A stretch of DNA of 64,000 bases from Burkholderiaceae bacterium (GTDB lineage Bacteria > Pseudomonadota > Gammaproteobacteria > Burkholderiales > Burkholderiaceae): assembly GCA_947455485.1 (NCBI GenBank), contig CANGNV010000004.1, positions 1 to 64,000 of the forward strand, read 5' to 3'. Under the pieces are notes generated by a model, which did not search any database, had not been told where the DNA came from, and saw nothing but the letters and a program-made list of their open reading frames with translations. Both the position numbers and the translations under genes were made by a program. Each line of letters starts with the position of its first letter. Position 1 is the first letter of the stretch. Positions 51,959 to 60,986 of the stretch are shown here, one piece after another.

Positions 51959-52258
51959 TTACTTTGCTGCTGTTGGCGCCGCTGCAGTCGGTGCTGGAGC
52001 TGCCGCTGCAGCGCCTGGTGCAACAAATGGAGGTGGTGCAACACAGGCTGCTGGCGCCGGAGTACCAGAAACCCTGTATTGATCTGCCACTTTGTTTTGC
52101 GCCTGGCACAACTTAAATGCTCCAACCTTATCACCATAGGCCGCCTTAGCTTTTGCTAAGTTTGCAGCCTCTTGAGCTTCAGGTGTTAATGGTGGCAAGG
52201 CGGCAAATGCAACTGCAGTTGCAAATGAACAGAGTGTGAAAGCAATGATTTTTTTCAT
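51959..52258 (-). CDS. Small exported Ala/Pro-rich protein
   Basis: A 99-residue protein. The ATG at 52258 has AAGGA upstream; longer ORF versions overlap the fdh gamma gene. The signal peptide (MKKIIAFTLCSFATAVAFAA) is followed by a segment with two cysteines (KLCQAQNKVAD and PAACVAPPP) and a Pro/Ala-rich tail. Follows the fdh gamma subunit gene by 10 bases, so likely part of the fdh operon. No function recognised. Confidence 0.6.
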   Translation of the reverse strand: MKKIIAFTLCSFATAVAFAALPPLTPEAQEAANLAKAKAAYGDKVGAFKLCQAQNKVADQYRVSGTPAPAACVAPPPFVAPGAAAAAPAPTAAAPTAAK

Positions 52259-52268
52259 GGCCATGTCC

Positions 52269-53324
52269 TTATTTATTAACCTTGTCATACCAAATCTCAT
52301 GGTGCTCTTTGGCCCAAGTTGCATCTACATAGCCATTCTTCATGCCATCAATAGAACCTTGCATACCAATCGTACCGATGTAAATGTGACCCATTGCCAT
52401 GGCTGTCATCAAGATAGCTGCTGAGCTATGAATAATATTGGCTAACTGCATTGTGCCGCGGAGATACTGGACATCCATGAAGGGTACGATCATATCGAGC
52501 ACGAAGCCAGAAGCTGAAATAGTGAGCCCCAAAATAACCATGCCAAACCAGAACCAGATTTTCTCGCCCATATTGAAGAATCCTGCAGGAGGATGCTTAC
52601 CAGTCAAGGCCCCGCCAAGCGTCATCAACCAGGTGAGATCACCCTTACCTGGAATATTACGAGTAGCGAAGAGAAGGAAGAAGATCACAACGCTCAACGT
52701 AAACAAGGGTCCAGAGTAGTTATGGATGTTCTTACAAATCATCAAGAATGAGCCATAAGCAGCGCCGCCCATCAAAGGCATTGCAAAGTACTTACCCCAC
52801 AAAATCAGACTACCAGTGACAGCAAGACCGATAAAGCTGAAAGCCATTACCCAGTGAGTGAAGCGCTCAAGACCGTTAAAGCGCTTGATCTTCACACCAG
52901 ACATCGGGGCATGAAGTTTGATTGGGCCCTTAATCAGGAATAGAGCGGCAATACCAAAGAAAGCAATTGCGAGTACCCAAGCGCCGTAAACAGTGATGAT
53001 GCCATTACGAATCAAGCGCCATTGCTGACCAGCGCGCTGAATCAGAACGCTCGCCTCTTTATCAGGGATGCTGACAAAGTTATAAGGGTCGCTATTGGCC
53101 GTATCCCAAATTGCACCCTCTTTAGGCGCAGTATTTGCTGGCTGGGATTCAGCTTGCGTGCCATTAGGAATGGAGTTGAGATTTTTTGGAAAATCAATGC
53201 CACTTGGGGATGGCAGAGGTTGCATTGGAGCGCGCTCTGCAAGACAGACACCGCTAAGCAGACTTAGCGATACGCCTAGGGCTAAAACCCATGAGCGACT
53301 AACACTAGAGAATGATCGATTCAT
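52269..53324 (-). CDS. fdhC: Formate dehydrogenase, cytochrome b556 gamma subunit
   Basis: A 351-residue inner membrane cytochrome b that passes electrons from the catalytic module to quinone. A signal peptide-like leader ends LSGVCLAE, then a ~110-residue periplasmic stretch precedes four core helices. Heme ligand regions are ERFTHWVMAFSFIGLAVTG, KNIHNYSGPLF and NIIHSSAAILMTAMAMGH. The N-terminal extension resembles the long forms of FdoI/FdnI-like gamma subunits from Wolinella and betaproteobacteria. Confidence 0.9.
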   Translation of the reverse strand: MNRSFSSVSRSWVLALGVSLSLLSGVCLAERAPMQPLPSPSGIDFPKNLNSIPNGTQAESQPANTAPKEGAIWDTANSDPYNFVSIPDKEASVLIQRAGQQWRLIRNGIITVYGAWVLAIAFFGIAALFLIKGPIKLHAPMSGVKIKRFNGLERFTHWVMAFSFIGLAVTGSLILWGKYFAMPLMGGAAYGSFLMICKNIHNYSGPLFTLSVVIFFLLFATRNIPGKGDLTWLMTLGGALTGKHPPAGFFNMGEKIWFWFGMVILGLTISASGFVLDMIVPFMDVQYLRGTMQLANIIHSSAAILMTAMAMGHIYIGTIGMQGSIDGMKNGYVDATWAKEHHEIWYDKVNK

Positions 53325-53371
53325 ACAAATATCCTTAAACGTTTTCGTTTTATTTATTGTTGTTTAACTGA

Positions 53372-53608
53372 TCACTTAACGCGTGAGTATTCAGATTGCT
53401 TCTGATTGCGCTTGTTAATCGCTTCCGTCCAACTTGCCTGATCGCCCGGAGTCCAACCCTTAGTCATAAATCCATTGTCAGCCCCCATGTAAGGAGCCAC
53501 ATCAGGACGCTTTGCAGCTTTTGCTGCAATCTCAGGAGGTTCGGAGCAAGCAGCTAGCAAAGCGCCGGCTGCTAAACATAAACCGAGAGTTTTGAAATTT
53601 AATTTCAT
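53372..53608 (-). CDS. Small lipoprotein within the fdh operon
   Basis: A 78-residue predicted lipoprotein: lipobox AAGALLAACSE (Cys21), then a short polar mature part containing YMGADNGFMTKGWTPGDQASWTEAINKRNQKQSEY. Its start overlaps the stop of the Fe-S subunit by 4 bases, indicating tight coupling between beta and gamma subunit genes. I do not recognise it; an assembly or structural role for the periplasmic enzyme is inference. Confidence 0.6.
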   Translation of the reverse strand: MKLNFKTLGLCLAAGALLAACSEPPEIAAKAAKRPDVAPYMGADNGFMTKGWTPGDQASWTEAINKRNQKQSEYSRVK

Positions 53609-54264
53609 GACTTTGCTCCTGGAATTTTGTCAGCAGGTGTTGGTGTAGGTGCTGGGGATCCTGATGGACCATAAGCAGTCGACCAGCCAAAAATCTCATT
53701 GCTTGGATATCTACCATTAGCTTCGCGCACTGCAACACGCTTAGCGTAAATAGAAGAGATCACCTCACTATCACCACCAATCAATGCTTTGGTTGAACAC
53801 ATTTCTGCGCACAAAGGCAACTTACCTTCTGCCAAACGATTACGGCCATACTTCTCGAACTCGGCAACACTACCATTTGCCTCAGGACCGCCGCTACAGA
53901 ATGTGCACTTATCCATTTTGCTGCGGGAACCAAAAGCGCCCTTACTTAAGAACTGAGGTGCGCCAAATGGGCAAGCAAAAGAGCAGTAACCACAACCGAT
54001 ACAGATGTCTTTGTCATGCAAGACAACGCCTTCATCGGTGCGATAAAAACAGTCTACCGGACATACTGCCATGCATGGTGCATCTGAGCAGTGCATACAA
54101 GCAACTGAGATTGATTTTTCCTTACCAACAATACCGTCGTTTACCGTAACAACACGGCGACGAGTAATACCCCAAGGTACCTCATTATCATTTTTACAGG
54201 CAGTAACACAGCCGTTGCACTCAATGCATCGCTCTGTATCACAAATAAATTTCATTCTTGCCAT
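53605..54264 (-). CDS. fdhB: Formate dehydrogenase, Fe-S beta subunit
   Basis: A 219-residue four-[4Fe-4S] electron transfer subunit. Cysteine motifs: CIECNGCVTAC, CMHCSDAPCMAVC, CIGCGYCSFAC and CTFCSGG, with CAEMC. It lacks the C-terminal membrane helix found in E. coli FdnH (294 residues), as in the shorter FdhB of epsilonproteobacteria. It carries electrons from the catalytic subunit to cytochrome b. No signal peptide; presumably exported by hitch-hiking on the Tat leader of the catalytic subunit. Confidence 0.92.
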   Translation of the reverse strand: MARMKFICDTERCIECNGCVTACKNDNEVPWGITRRRVVTVNDGIVGKEKSISVACMHCSDAPCMAVCPVDCFYRTDEGVVLHDKDICIGCGYCSFACPFGAPQFLSKGAFGSRSKMDKCTFCSGGPEANGSVAEFEKYGRNRLAEGKLPLCAEMCSTKALIGGDSEVISSIYAKRVAVREANGRYPSNEIFGWSTAYGPSGSPAPTPTPADKIPGAKS

Positions 54265-54291
54265 GGTGTTCTCCTGACTATATTTTTTAAC

Positions 54292-57276
54292 TTAGGCAAA
54301 TTTTTCGATTTGGCACATGGTGGTTTTAGTTTCCTGCATCATCGTTACCTGGTCATAGCCGTAGGTTGTTGCAGTATTAACCGCCTCACCCAGGACTACT
54401 GGGGCAGCGCCCTCAGGATAGTATTTACGCAAGTCATTGCCCTGCCACCAGCCAGCAAAGTGGAATGGTACAAACGCGGTACCTTGATCGACGCGCTCAG
54501 TAACCATTGCGCGGACTTTGATCTTGGCTCCGGTCGGAGATTTAACCCATACGTAGTCCCAATTCTTAATGCCACGTGCTTCTGCGGCCTTAGGATTGAT
54601 CTCGACAAAGTTTTCTTGCTGCAACTCAGCCAACCATGGGTTAGAACGTGTCTCATCTCCTCCGCCCTCGTACTCAACCAAACGACCTGAGGTCAGAATG
54701 ATTGGGAACTTCTCGTAGAGCTTCTCATTCAAGTTCTTATCCTGAACTGTTTTGTAGAGAGTCGGCAAACGCCAGAAATTCTTCTTGTCCGCAGATGTTG
54801 GGTACTTACGCATCATTGGCTCATTGGTACTGTAGAGCGCCTCGCGGTGAGTTGGAATAGCATCCGGGAAGTTCCATACAACTGCACGGGCTTTGGCATT
54901 ACCAAATGGATGACAACCATTCTTCATTACCACGCGCTGAATACCGCCGGATAAGTCAGTCTTCCAGTTCTTACCTTCAGCAAGCTTCTGCTCTTCTTCG
55001 GTTAATTGATTCCACCAACCGAGCTTCTTCACGAGGACGTGATCAAACTCAGGGTAACCGGTCTTAATAGCGGAACCTTTGGAGTAAGAACCATCTTCAG
55101 CAAGCAAATTAACGCCATCTTTTTCAACACCAAAGTTAGCGCGGAAGTTACCACCACCTTCCATCACACTCTTGCTAGTGTCATAAAGATTTGGTGAACC
55201 AGGGTGCTTGATGGAGGCAGTGCCGTAGCAAGGCCAAGGCAAGCCATAGTAGTCGCCTGTTGTGTCGTAACCAGTAACCGGATCAACTCCGCCACGTGAT
55301 TTCAATGTCTTCGGATCGAAGGTGCCAACCATTCTCATGTGCGCCTTCAAGCGCTCAGGAGTTTGACCGGTGTAACCAATCGTCCAAACGGAACGGTTAA
55401 TTTCACGCAAGATATCTTCAATCTGCGGCTCTCTCCACTGCTTACCAGCAAACTTCGAGCTCAACATCTTGTAGTTCTTAGACAACTCTTCACCGAAGCC
55501 AAGACGGTCAGCAAATGCTTGCATGATCACGTGGTCAGGTACAGACTCAAATAATGGATCAATCACCTTCTCACGCCACTGCAATGAGCGGTTTGAGGCG
55601 GTAGCTGAACCTGTTGTTTCAAATTGAGTAGTCGCTGGCAAGAGGTAAACATTACGATTCTTGTTTACTACATCGCCTTCGGCAGGTGGCATCGCTGCCA
55701 TTGCCGCTGTAGCACTTGGATATGGATCAACAACAACCAATAAATCCAATTTATTCATCGCACGCTTCATATCCAAGCCGCGAGTTTGTGAGTTAGGAGC
55801 ATGACCCCAGAAGAACAAACCTTTCACATTAGTTTGTTGATCGATCATGTCATTCTTCTCAAGGACTGCATCAACCCAACGAGAAACCGTAGTACCGGAT
55901 TTCTCCATCATGTCGGGAGCGTAGCGACCTTTGATCCACTCGTAGTCAACACCCCATACAGTTGAGAAGTGTTTCCATGATCCTGCTGCAAGACCATAGT
56001 AACCAGGCAATGAATCCGGGTTAGGTCCTACGTCTGTTGCGCCTTGAACGTTATCGTGACCACGGAAGATGTTTGTACCGCCACCAGATTTACCAACGTT
56101 TCCTAGGGCGAGCTGCACGATACAAGATGCACGCACCATGGCATTACCAATGGTGTGTTGTGTTTGACCCATACACCAAACTAAGGTGCTTGGACGATTC
56201 TTGGCCATAGTCTCAGCCACTTTGTAAACCTGAGCCTCTGGAACGCCACAAGCCTCTTCTACATTCTTTGGAGTCCACTTTTCCATCACTTCTTTGCGGA
56301 TCTCATCCATGCCGTAGACGCGATCATTGATGTACTTCTTATCTTCCCAACCATTGTTGAAGATGTGATACAGAACACCAAATAGGAATGGAATATCAGA
56401 ACCGGAACGAATGCGAACGTACTGATCAGACTTTGCAGCAGTACGGGTGTAACGTGGATCAACCACGATAACTTTGCAACCGTTTTCTTTTGCATGCAAC
56501 AAGCTGAGCATCGACACTGGATGGGCTTCTGCAGCATTGGAACCAATGTACAAAGCAGCCTTGGCATTCATCATGTCGTTATAGCTATTGGTCATTGCAC
56601 CATAGCCCCAGGTGTTTGCAACACCGGCAACTGTAGTGGAGTGACAAATACGCGCCTGATGGTCTGTATTGTTGGTTCCGAAGAAAGAAACCCACTTACG
56701 TAATAAATAGGCTTGTTCGTTATTGTGTTTTGATGAACCAATAAAGAACAGTGAATCTGGGCTGTACTTGCTGCGCAAATCTTTCATCTGCGCAGTAATC
56801 TCAGTTAAAGCTTGGTCCCAAGAAATACGTTGATATTTGCCATCCACCAATTTCATTGGGTAACGCAAACGGAAGTCGCCGTGTCCATGCTCACGTAAGG
56901 CGGCACCTTTGGCACAGTAAGAACCCATATTAATTGGGGAATCGAACACAGAGTCCTGACGAACCCAAACACCATTCTCAACAGTAGCGTCAGTTGCGCA
57001 ACCTACGGAACAGTGGGTACAAATGGTTCTCTTGACTTCAATCTTGCCCTTGCCGTCCAACATCGCCTTGCTTGGTTCAGCAACAGCTTTTTGTACTAAG
57101 GTCAATTGGCTTGCTGCAATCCCAGCACCAACACCTACTCCGGAGCGCTTGAGGAAGGTACGGCGATCCATCGTTGGCACTGCAGATTGCAGCCCACGTG
57201 AAAGGCTGCCGATGAGACGTGATGCGGGCGTAGCACGGCCGCTTTGTGGGGTATTGGATTTACGAGTCAGACTCAT
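54292..57276 (-). CDS. fdhA: Formate dehydrogenase, catalytic alpha subunit (Cys type)
   Basis: A 994-residue DMSO-reductase-family oxidoreductase that oxidises formate to CO2. A twin-arginine leader DRRTFLKRSGVGVG begins at residue 37 after a 36-residue N-terminal extension. The [4Fe-4S] cluster is bound by C86, C89, C93 and C121 (CTHCSVGC; YCAKG). The Mo/W ligand is Cys211 (ARICHSTT), where E. coli FdnG has selenocysteine; His212 follows. The C-terminal cofactor-binding domain has LTSGRLVEYEGGGDETR. No in-frame TGA occurs, so selenium is not needed. Operon: TAT protein - fdhA - fdhB - lipoprotein - fdhC. Confidence 0.95.
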   Translation of the reverse strand: MSLTRKSNTPQSGRATPASRLIGSLSRGLQSAVPTMDRRTFLKRSGVGVGAGIAASQLTLVQKAVAEPSKAMLDGKGKIEVKRTICTHCSVGCATDATVENGVWVRQDSVFDSPINMGSYCAKGAALREHGHGDFRLRYPMKLVDGKYQRISWDQALTEITAQMKDLRSKYSPDSLFFIGSSKHNNEQAYLLRKWVSFFGTNNTDHQARICHSTTVAGVANTWGYGAMTNSYNDMMNAKAALYIGSNAAEAHPVSMLSLLHAKENGCKVIVVDPRYTRTAAKSDQYVRIRSGSDIPFLFGVLYHIFNNGWEDKKYINDRVYGMDEIRKEVMEKWTPKNVEEACGVPEAQVYKVAETMAKNRPSTLVWCMGQTQHTIGNAMVRASCIVQLALGNVGKSGGGTNIFRGHDNVQGATDVGPNPDSLPGYYGLAAGSWKHFSTVWGVDYEWIKGRYAPDMMEKSGTTVSRWVDAVLEKNDMIDQQTNVKGLFFWGHAPNSQTRGLDMKRAMNKLDLLVVVDPYPSATAAMAAMPPAEGDVVNKNRNVYLLPATTQFETTGSATASNRSLQWREKVIDPLFESVPDHVIMQAFADRLGFGEELSKNYKMLSSKFAGKQWREPQIEDILREINRSVWTIGYTGQTPERLKAHMRMVGTFDPKTLKSRGGVDPVTGYDTTGDYYGLPWPCYGTASIKHPGSPNLYDTSKSVMEGGGNFRANFGVEKDGVNLLAEDGSYSKGSAIKTGYPEFDHVLVKKLGWWNQLTEEEQKLAEGKNWKTDLSGGIQRVVMKNGCHPFGNAKARAVVWNFPDAIPTHREALYSTNEPMMRKYPTSADKKNFWRLPTLYKTVQDKNLNEKLYEKFPIILTSGRLVEYEGGGDETRSNPWLAELQQENFVEINPKAAEARGIKNWDYVWVKSPTGAKIKVRAMVTERVDQGTAFVPFHFAGWWQGNDLRKYYPEGAAPVVLGEAVNTATTYGYDQVTMMQETKTTMCQIEKFA

Positions 57277-57338
57277 ATGTTGTCCCTGAGAAATATTTTT
57301 ATTTAATTATTTGGAAACGACTTCATTAACAACTGGGT

Positions 57339-57560
57339 TTAAAGCATGGTGGTTTCGTAGTACTTACGAATATGCGCAGACAACTGATAGCCGTCATCTT
57401 TGCCTTGAACCGTACTGCCAATTTCTTGAATAACTGCCTTGCCAAGTGGCGTTTGGGAGGCGACAGCTACAGCACCAACGGTGGCACCTGCTCCAATGAA
57501 AAACTTCCGGCGGGAAGGCTTATTTTCTTCAGCAACTACAGTGTTGGTTTTAGCGTTCAT
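57339..57560 (-). CDS. Formate dehydrogenase region small Tat protein (TIGR02811-like)
   Basis: A 73-residue protein with a twin-arginine motif (PSRRKFFIGAGATVGAVAVAS) and a short C-terminal part with QLSAHIRKYYETTML. It matches the family of small Tat targets found at the head of formate dehydrogenase operons. The ATG at 57560 has GGGAG six bases before; the GTG just before is less likely. Function unproven; it may help cofactor loading or Tat export of the alpha subunit. Confidence 0.85.
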   Translation of the reverse strand: MNAKTNTVVAEENKPSRRKFFIGAGATVGAVAVASQTPLGKAVIQEIGSTVQGKDDGYQLSAHIRKYYETTML

Positions 57561-57583
57561 CACAAACTCCCTTTTGGTGCAAA

Positions 57584-57597
57584 TTGATTTGGATCAA
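57584..57597 (-). promoter_or_regulatory. FNR/ANR-type box upstream of the fdh operon
   Basis: TTGAT-TTGG-ATCAA is an exact match to the FNR consensus TTGATNNNNATCAA. It lies 24-37 bases before the ATG of the small Tat protein. This is too near the start codon for class II activation from an upstream position, unless the transcription start lies inside the gene. Repression, or a CRP/FNR-family regulator of other type, is possible. Confidence 0.75.
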
Positions 57598-57615
57598 GTG
57601 TAGTTGGTAATTGCA

Positions 57616-57639
57616 TTTTTGACATATTCCCGTCAAAAA
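57616..57639. promoter_or_regulatory. Second palindrome in the fdh promoter region
   Basis: TTTTTGAC-N8-GTCAAAAA is a 24-bp perfect inverted repeat with 8-bp arms, 19 bases from the FNR box. TTGACG within it (minus strand) could serve as a -35 element; AATTAC, ~18 bases further toward the gene, would be a weak -10. Together these suggest a promoter overlapped by two operators. Confidence 0.5.
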
Positions 57640-57683
57640 ACTTGCTAGGCAAAACACCTATCATTTAATGATGCATTGCAGCA

Positions 57684-58328
57684 TTAAATCATGTCGAAAC
57701 TTTGCCCCTCGATAGCCAGGAATTCTCTGGTTAGGGCGGCCACTGGATGGTAAAGATGCATGTCTGGAATACCTTCTATTGCATCGCACAATTCGTCATA
57801 CCAAGGGCGAATGTGGTCATTGAAAAAAACCCTTTGATTTGTAAGGTTTGAAATTTCTACGTCATCTCCCGCGATCAGGTAACGCATCACCTCACACAGC
57901 GCTGATATGTGATCCTCGGTCTCCGTAATCTCTTCAGCCGATTCCAAGCCAAAGCTCTCCAAAGAGCGACGGATTTCTACCAATGGCCTCTCATTTAAAT
58001 GGCCGGCCATATAAAAAGAGCCATTCAGAATCACATTGGGACGCCCTACGCTAATGAAATTGCGATCAAACTCCTCATGCCAGGCTTTGGCGGGATTATT
58101 TTTAACAACCTCAACTACGCTATGCCAAACCTTGGCTAGTGGCGCATCGTCTGCCTGACCTTCCTGACCATCTGGGATGGAGGCAGCCATTTGATCTAGC
58201 AATTCCTGATCGGGCGGTTGATGAAGGAGTCTCGCAATCAAGCCGTATAAATCCGCCCTCGCCAAATCCTCCGGCAGACCTACATCACCCACCTCAGTTG
58301 AGGCACCCTCTTTTATCTGCTCGCTCAT
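57684..58328 (-). CDS. TorD/DmsD family chaperone for formate dehydrogenase
   Basis: A 214-residue, all-helical cytosolic chaperone. The TorD family pattern appears in LARADLYGLIARLLHQPPDQELL, then the central WHEEFDRNFISVGRPNVILNGSFYMAGHLNERPLVEIRRSL segment and EDHISALCEVMRYLI. It binds Tat leaders and helps cofactor insertion in molybdoenzymes such as FDH. It overlaps the next upstream gene by 4 bases. A 27-bp hairpin follows its stop codon. Confidence 0.87.
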   Translation of the reverse strand: MSEQIKEGASTEVGDVGLPEDLARADLYGLIARLLHQPPDQELLDQMAASIPDGQEGQADDAPLAKVWHSVVEVVKNNPAKAWHEEFDRNFISVGRPNVILNGSFYMAGHLNERPLVEIRRSLESFGLESAEEITETEDHISALCEVMRYLIAGDDVEISNLTNQRVFFNDHIRPWYDELCDAIEGIPDMHLYHPVAALTREFLAIEGQSFDMI

Positions 58329-60415
58329 ATTTCTTTTTTCACCATATCAACAACACGGCAATCGCCGCACATCTTGAGTCTATCTAGCGCCTCACCAGCA
58401 AAGGCTCCGTGCGCGCCTAACTTGATTAACATCAAATCCACCATCTTGGCGGTTCCAAATACCTTGCCACAGCTGATGCAATGAAACGGTTTAGTCTCAT
58501 TGATCTCTACTTTTTGCTTACGCTCCTCGACAGTCAGCAAACGAGGGGCTAGGGATAAAGCTTGCTCTGGGCAAGTTTTTACACAGATGCCGCATTGAAC
58601 ACACTGCTTCTCAATAAAGGAAAGTTTGGGTTCATCCAAGTTATCTAGTAAGGCACCCTCAGGGCAACTGCCCACACACGACATACAGAGCGTGCAGGCA
58701 TCTTGATTAATATTTAATCCGCCTAGGAAAGAAGATTTCGGTAAAGCTACCCCGCCTGCTGGAAGCGGTGTTTTGGCTTGCTTTTGCAAATGCTCCAATA
58801 CCATCTCGATGGTTTCGCGCTTTTGATTGCCCAGACCAAAACTGGCAGGTGAGCAAAGCGCTGACAGAGCGCCGCGCTGACGAAGCTTACCCATGGCAGC
58901 TGACACTGGTTGCAGGTCTTCTGAAGATTCAAGTTGTATCAGGGAGAATCTCGCATCAAATCCATAGGCCGCCAAAATAGCGTTGCCTAACTCGATTTGC
59001 GTTTCAAGTGCAGCGCGATATGCCGGATCTTCATCGCCAGTTAGCAGAAGAATCACCTCACCAAAACCATAGCTCAGCGCACCAAGCCACAAATCTAAGC
59101 CGGTGGAGGCAATATGTTCAATACCGTAAGGCAATACAAAAGATGGTGGCCCTTCAAACTGCTTTGATCTCAAATGAGCCAAGCGCCCTAAAGAATCTAA
59201 GGCCTGAGTTCCAGCCTTAAGTGTATGCAGCAATAGAGCAGGTGCTTGCGATTGCTTTGCCTTAGAGCTCTCTGCAGTAAATACATTGGCGAGAGCTTTA
59301 ATCTCTTTACCTTGATGGGTAACGCTTGGATAGTTGTAGCGCATTGCCCCCGACGGACACACTGTAGAGCAAGCCCCGCAACCCATGCACAGATTGGGAT
59401 TTACTTCTACGGTGCCTTGCCCATTTTTAAATAAGGAAGAAATTGCACCTGTTGAACACACATCGATACAAGCATTGCAACCTACCTTGCCGTTCCGGCC
59501 GTGGGCGCAGACCTTCTCGTTGTAGATAAAGTATTTAGGCTTTTCAAATTCGCCAACTAAACCGAGTAATTGGTTCGCAACCAGTGATTGCTCAAATGGA
59601 TCCCTACCAGGAGCAAAGTAACCTTGCGGCGTTTGACTCATACGCATCTGCGGATCAGCGCGTAGATCCATGATGAGATCAAATTCAGAGCTGCGCTGAC
59701 GTTCTACTCGATCGAAATTAATCGCACCAATACCAGCACAAGCTGTGACGCAAGCGCGATGGGATTTACATTTATCTAAATCGATCTGGAACGAATCATC
59801 AATCGCACCTTCAGGACAAACCTCAACACAGGCGCCACAGCGAGTACACATCTCTGGATCAATCGGGTTTTGCAAATCCCAATCTACATTGAAGTTACCA
59901 AGATAACCATCTAACTTGGTGACATTACCCGTATAGATCGGGAAGTTCCTTGCGATAGGCAATGCACCTGACTCAGTACATAAAACAGAAACGTCGAGCG
60001 AGTCGCTAAGCTTCTCAGCCCAAGGCAATGCTTGATCGCCAGGTCCTACTATCAGCAAGCGACCTTGGCTTTCATAATTAACGACTGGTACTGGCTCTGC
60101 CTCCGGCATATCAGCCAAGGCAAGCAATGCAGCAATCTTCGGAGTAGAGGTTTTAGCCTCTTGAGTCCAACCAGCTACTTCACGAATATTCACAAAACGT
60201 AATGGCGCCACCAAAGGCTTTACGGATTGCTCGGCCAACTCACCAAATAAAGCGCGCTCTTGAGTGCAAGCAATCACAATCGAGTCACTGCCATCGAACG
60301 CTTTAATGACCGAGCCAACTTCCTGCCTACATAAAGAGGTATGGATATTTAGACCTAAAGCCTTTGCATCCAAAGGCATCGTTCCATTGCAATTGCAGAC
60401 TAATTTGTGACTCAT
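58325..60415 (-). CDS. Multi-cluster ferredoxin-type protein of the fdh cluster
   Basis: A 696-residue Fe-S protein. Cysteine-rich motifs in order: CNCNG (N-term), CTRCGACVEVCPEG, CKSHRACVTAC, CNACIDVCSTG, CMGCGACSTVCPSG, CTLCMSCVGSCPEG, CVQCGICVKTCPEQ, then a C-terminal C-x2-C (CISCG) and CGDC pair. That gives up to six [4Fe-4S] clusters plus a possible zinc ribbon. Central portion resembles an adenylyl-like or FdhD-type region with no clear motif. The gene family sits beside TorD, DUF3305 and DUF3306 in betaproteobacterial FDH clusters; role in cofactor or cluster delivery is inferred. Confidence 0.82.
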   Translation of the reverse strand: MSHKLVCNCNGTMPLDAKALGLNIHTSLCRQEVGSVIKAFDGSDSIVIACTQERALFGELAEQSVKPLVAPLRFVNIREVAGWTQEAKTSTPKIAALLALADMPEAEPVPVVNYESQGRLLIVGPGDQALPWAEKLSDSLDVSVLCTESGALPIARNFPIYTGNVTKLDGYLGNFNVDWDLQNPIDPEMCTRCGACVEVCPEGAIDDSFQIDLDKCKSHRACVTACAGIGAINFDRVERQRSSEFDLIMDLRADPQMRMSQTPQGYFAPGRDPFEQSLVANQLLGLVGEFEKPKYFIYNEKVCAHGRNGKVGCNACIDVCSTGAISSLFKNGQGTVEVNPNLCMGCGACSTVCPSGAMRYNYPSVTHQGKEIKALANVFTAESSKAKQSQAPALLLHTLKAGTQALDSLGRLAHLRSKQFEGPPSFVLPYGIEHIASTGLDLWLGALSYGFGEVILLLTGDEDPAYRAALETQIELGNAILAAYGFDARFSLIQLESSEDLQPVSAAMGKLRQRGALSALCSPASFGLGNQKRETIEMVLEHLQKQAKTPLPAGGVALPKSSFLGGLNINQDACTLCMSCVGSCPEGALLDNLDEPKLSFIEKQCVQCGICVKTCPEQALSLAPRLLTVEERKQKVEINETKPFHCISCGKVFGTAKMVDLMLIKLGAHGAFAGEALDRLKMCGDCRVVDMVKKEI

Positions 60416-60425
60416 TGATTTCTTC

Positions 60426-60986
60426 TTAACTGGTTTTCTTATCCGCGGGCAAGGGATCCTTATCCCCCACTTCCTGAATAGGCAATGGTGTGGATGTTAA
60501 ATCAGTCTGTGGACTTAGGGGTAAGGCCTGTTCTTCCGGTTCAGATTCTTTATTGGCAACAGTTTGGGTGCCCTGAGTTTCATCGTCACTATCTTTACGG
60601 AAAATGTTGAGCATGTCGGATTGCACCATGCGCTTAAGCATTTCCATTGGAATGGGGTCAGGCTTGGAATAATCATCAATATAGATATCCAGGCCATCCA
60701 TTACATTGAAGTGCGGATCAGAGAACATCTTTTTCATAGCAGCCTGCTGAACTACAGGATCTACATCCGGCTTCATAAAGGCGGAGAAGTCAGGAGCCAG
60801 ACGATCTATCTTCTCTACATCATCTAGAGTGGCAGGCGGGGGAGCATCTTGAATATCTGTATTAGGCTGTTTTGCCGTTGGGCTTGATGCTAACTCTTGC
60901 TTCTTATGATCAGCTGTTTTTTTCGCAGGCTCGATCTGCTCTCCAGACTTGAGGCGCGACCAACGATTCAGAAATCCGCCGGCCAT
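60426..60986 (-). CDS. DUF3306 domain protein
   Basis: A 186-residue hydrophilic protein. N-terminal FLNRWSRLKSGE and the central IDRLAPDFSAFMKPDVDPVVQQAAMKKMFSDPHFNVMDGLDIYIDDYSKPDPIP match DUF3306. The C-terminal third is acidic and low in complexity. It shares one base with the stop of DUF3305 and precedes the Fe-S protein by 10 bases. Function unknown; found only in FDH clusters, so likely a maturation or assembly factor. Confidence 0.88.
   Translation of the reverse strand: MAGGFLNRWSRLKSGEQIEPAKKTADHKKQELASSPTAKQPNTDIQDAPPPATLDDVEKIDRLAPDFSAFMKPDVDPVVQQAAMKKMFSDPHFNVMDGLDIYIDDYSKPDPIPMEMLKRMVQSDMLNIFRKDSDDETQGTQTVANKESEPEEQALPLSPQTDLTSTPLPIQEVGDKDPLPADKKTS

Noticed and set aside
53784-54149. 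121-residue plus-strand ORF opposite fdhB
   Set aside because: Opposite strand has four [4Fe-4S] motifs; this ORF has none.
55800-57276. Selenocysteine codon in fdhA
   Set aside because: Codon for residue 211 is TGC, no in-frame TGA and no SECIS-like hairpin placed after it.
57663-57689. Hairpin over the TorD stop codon as a terminator
   Set aside because: ATTTAATG/CATTAAAT arms are AT-rich with an 11-base loop and no T run follows; weak as a terminator, left as a remark.
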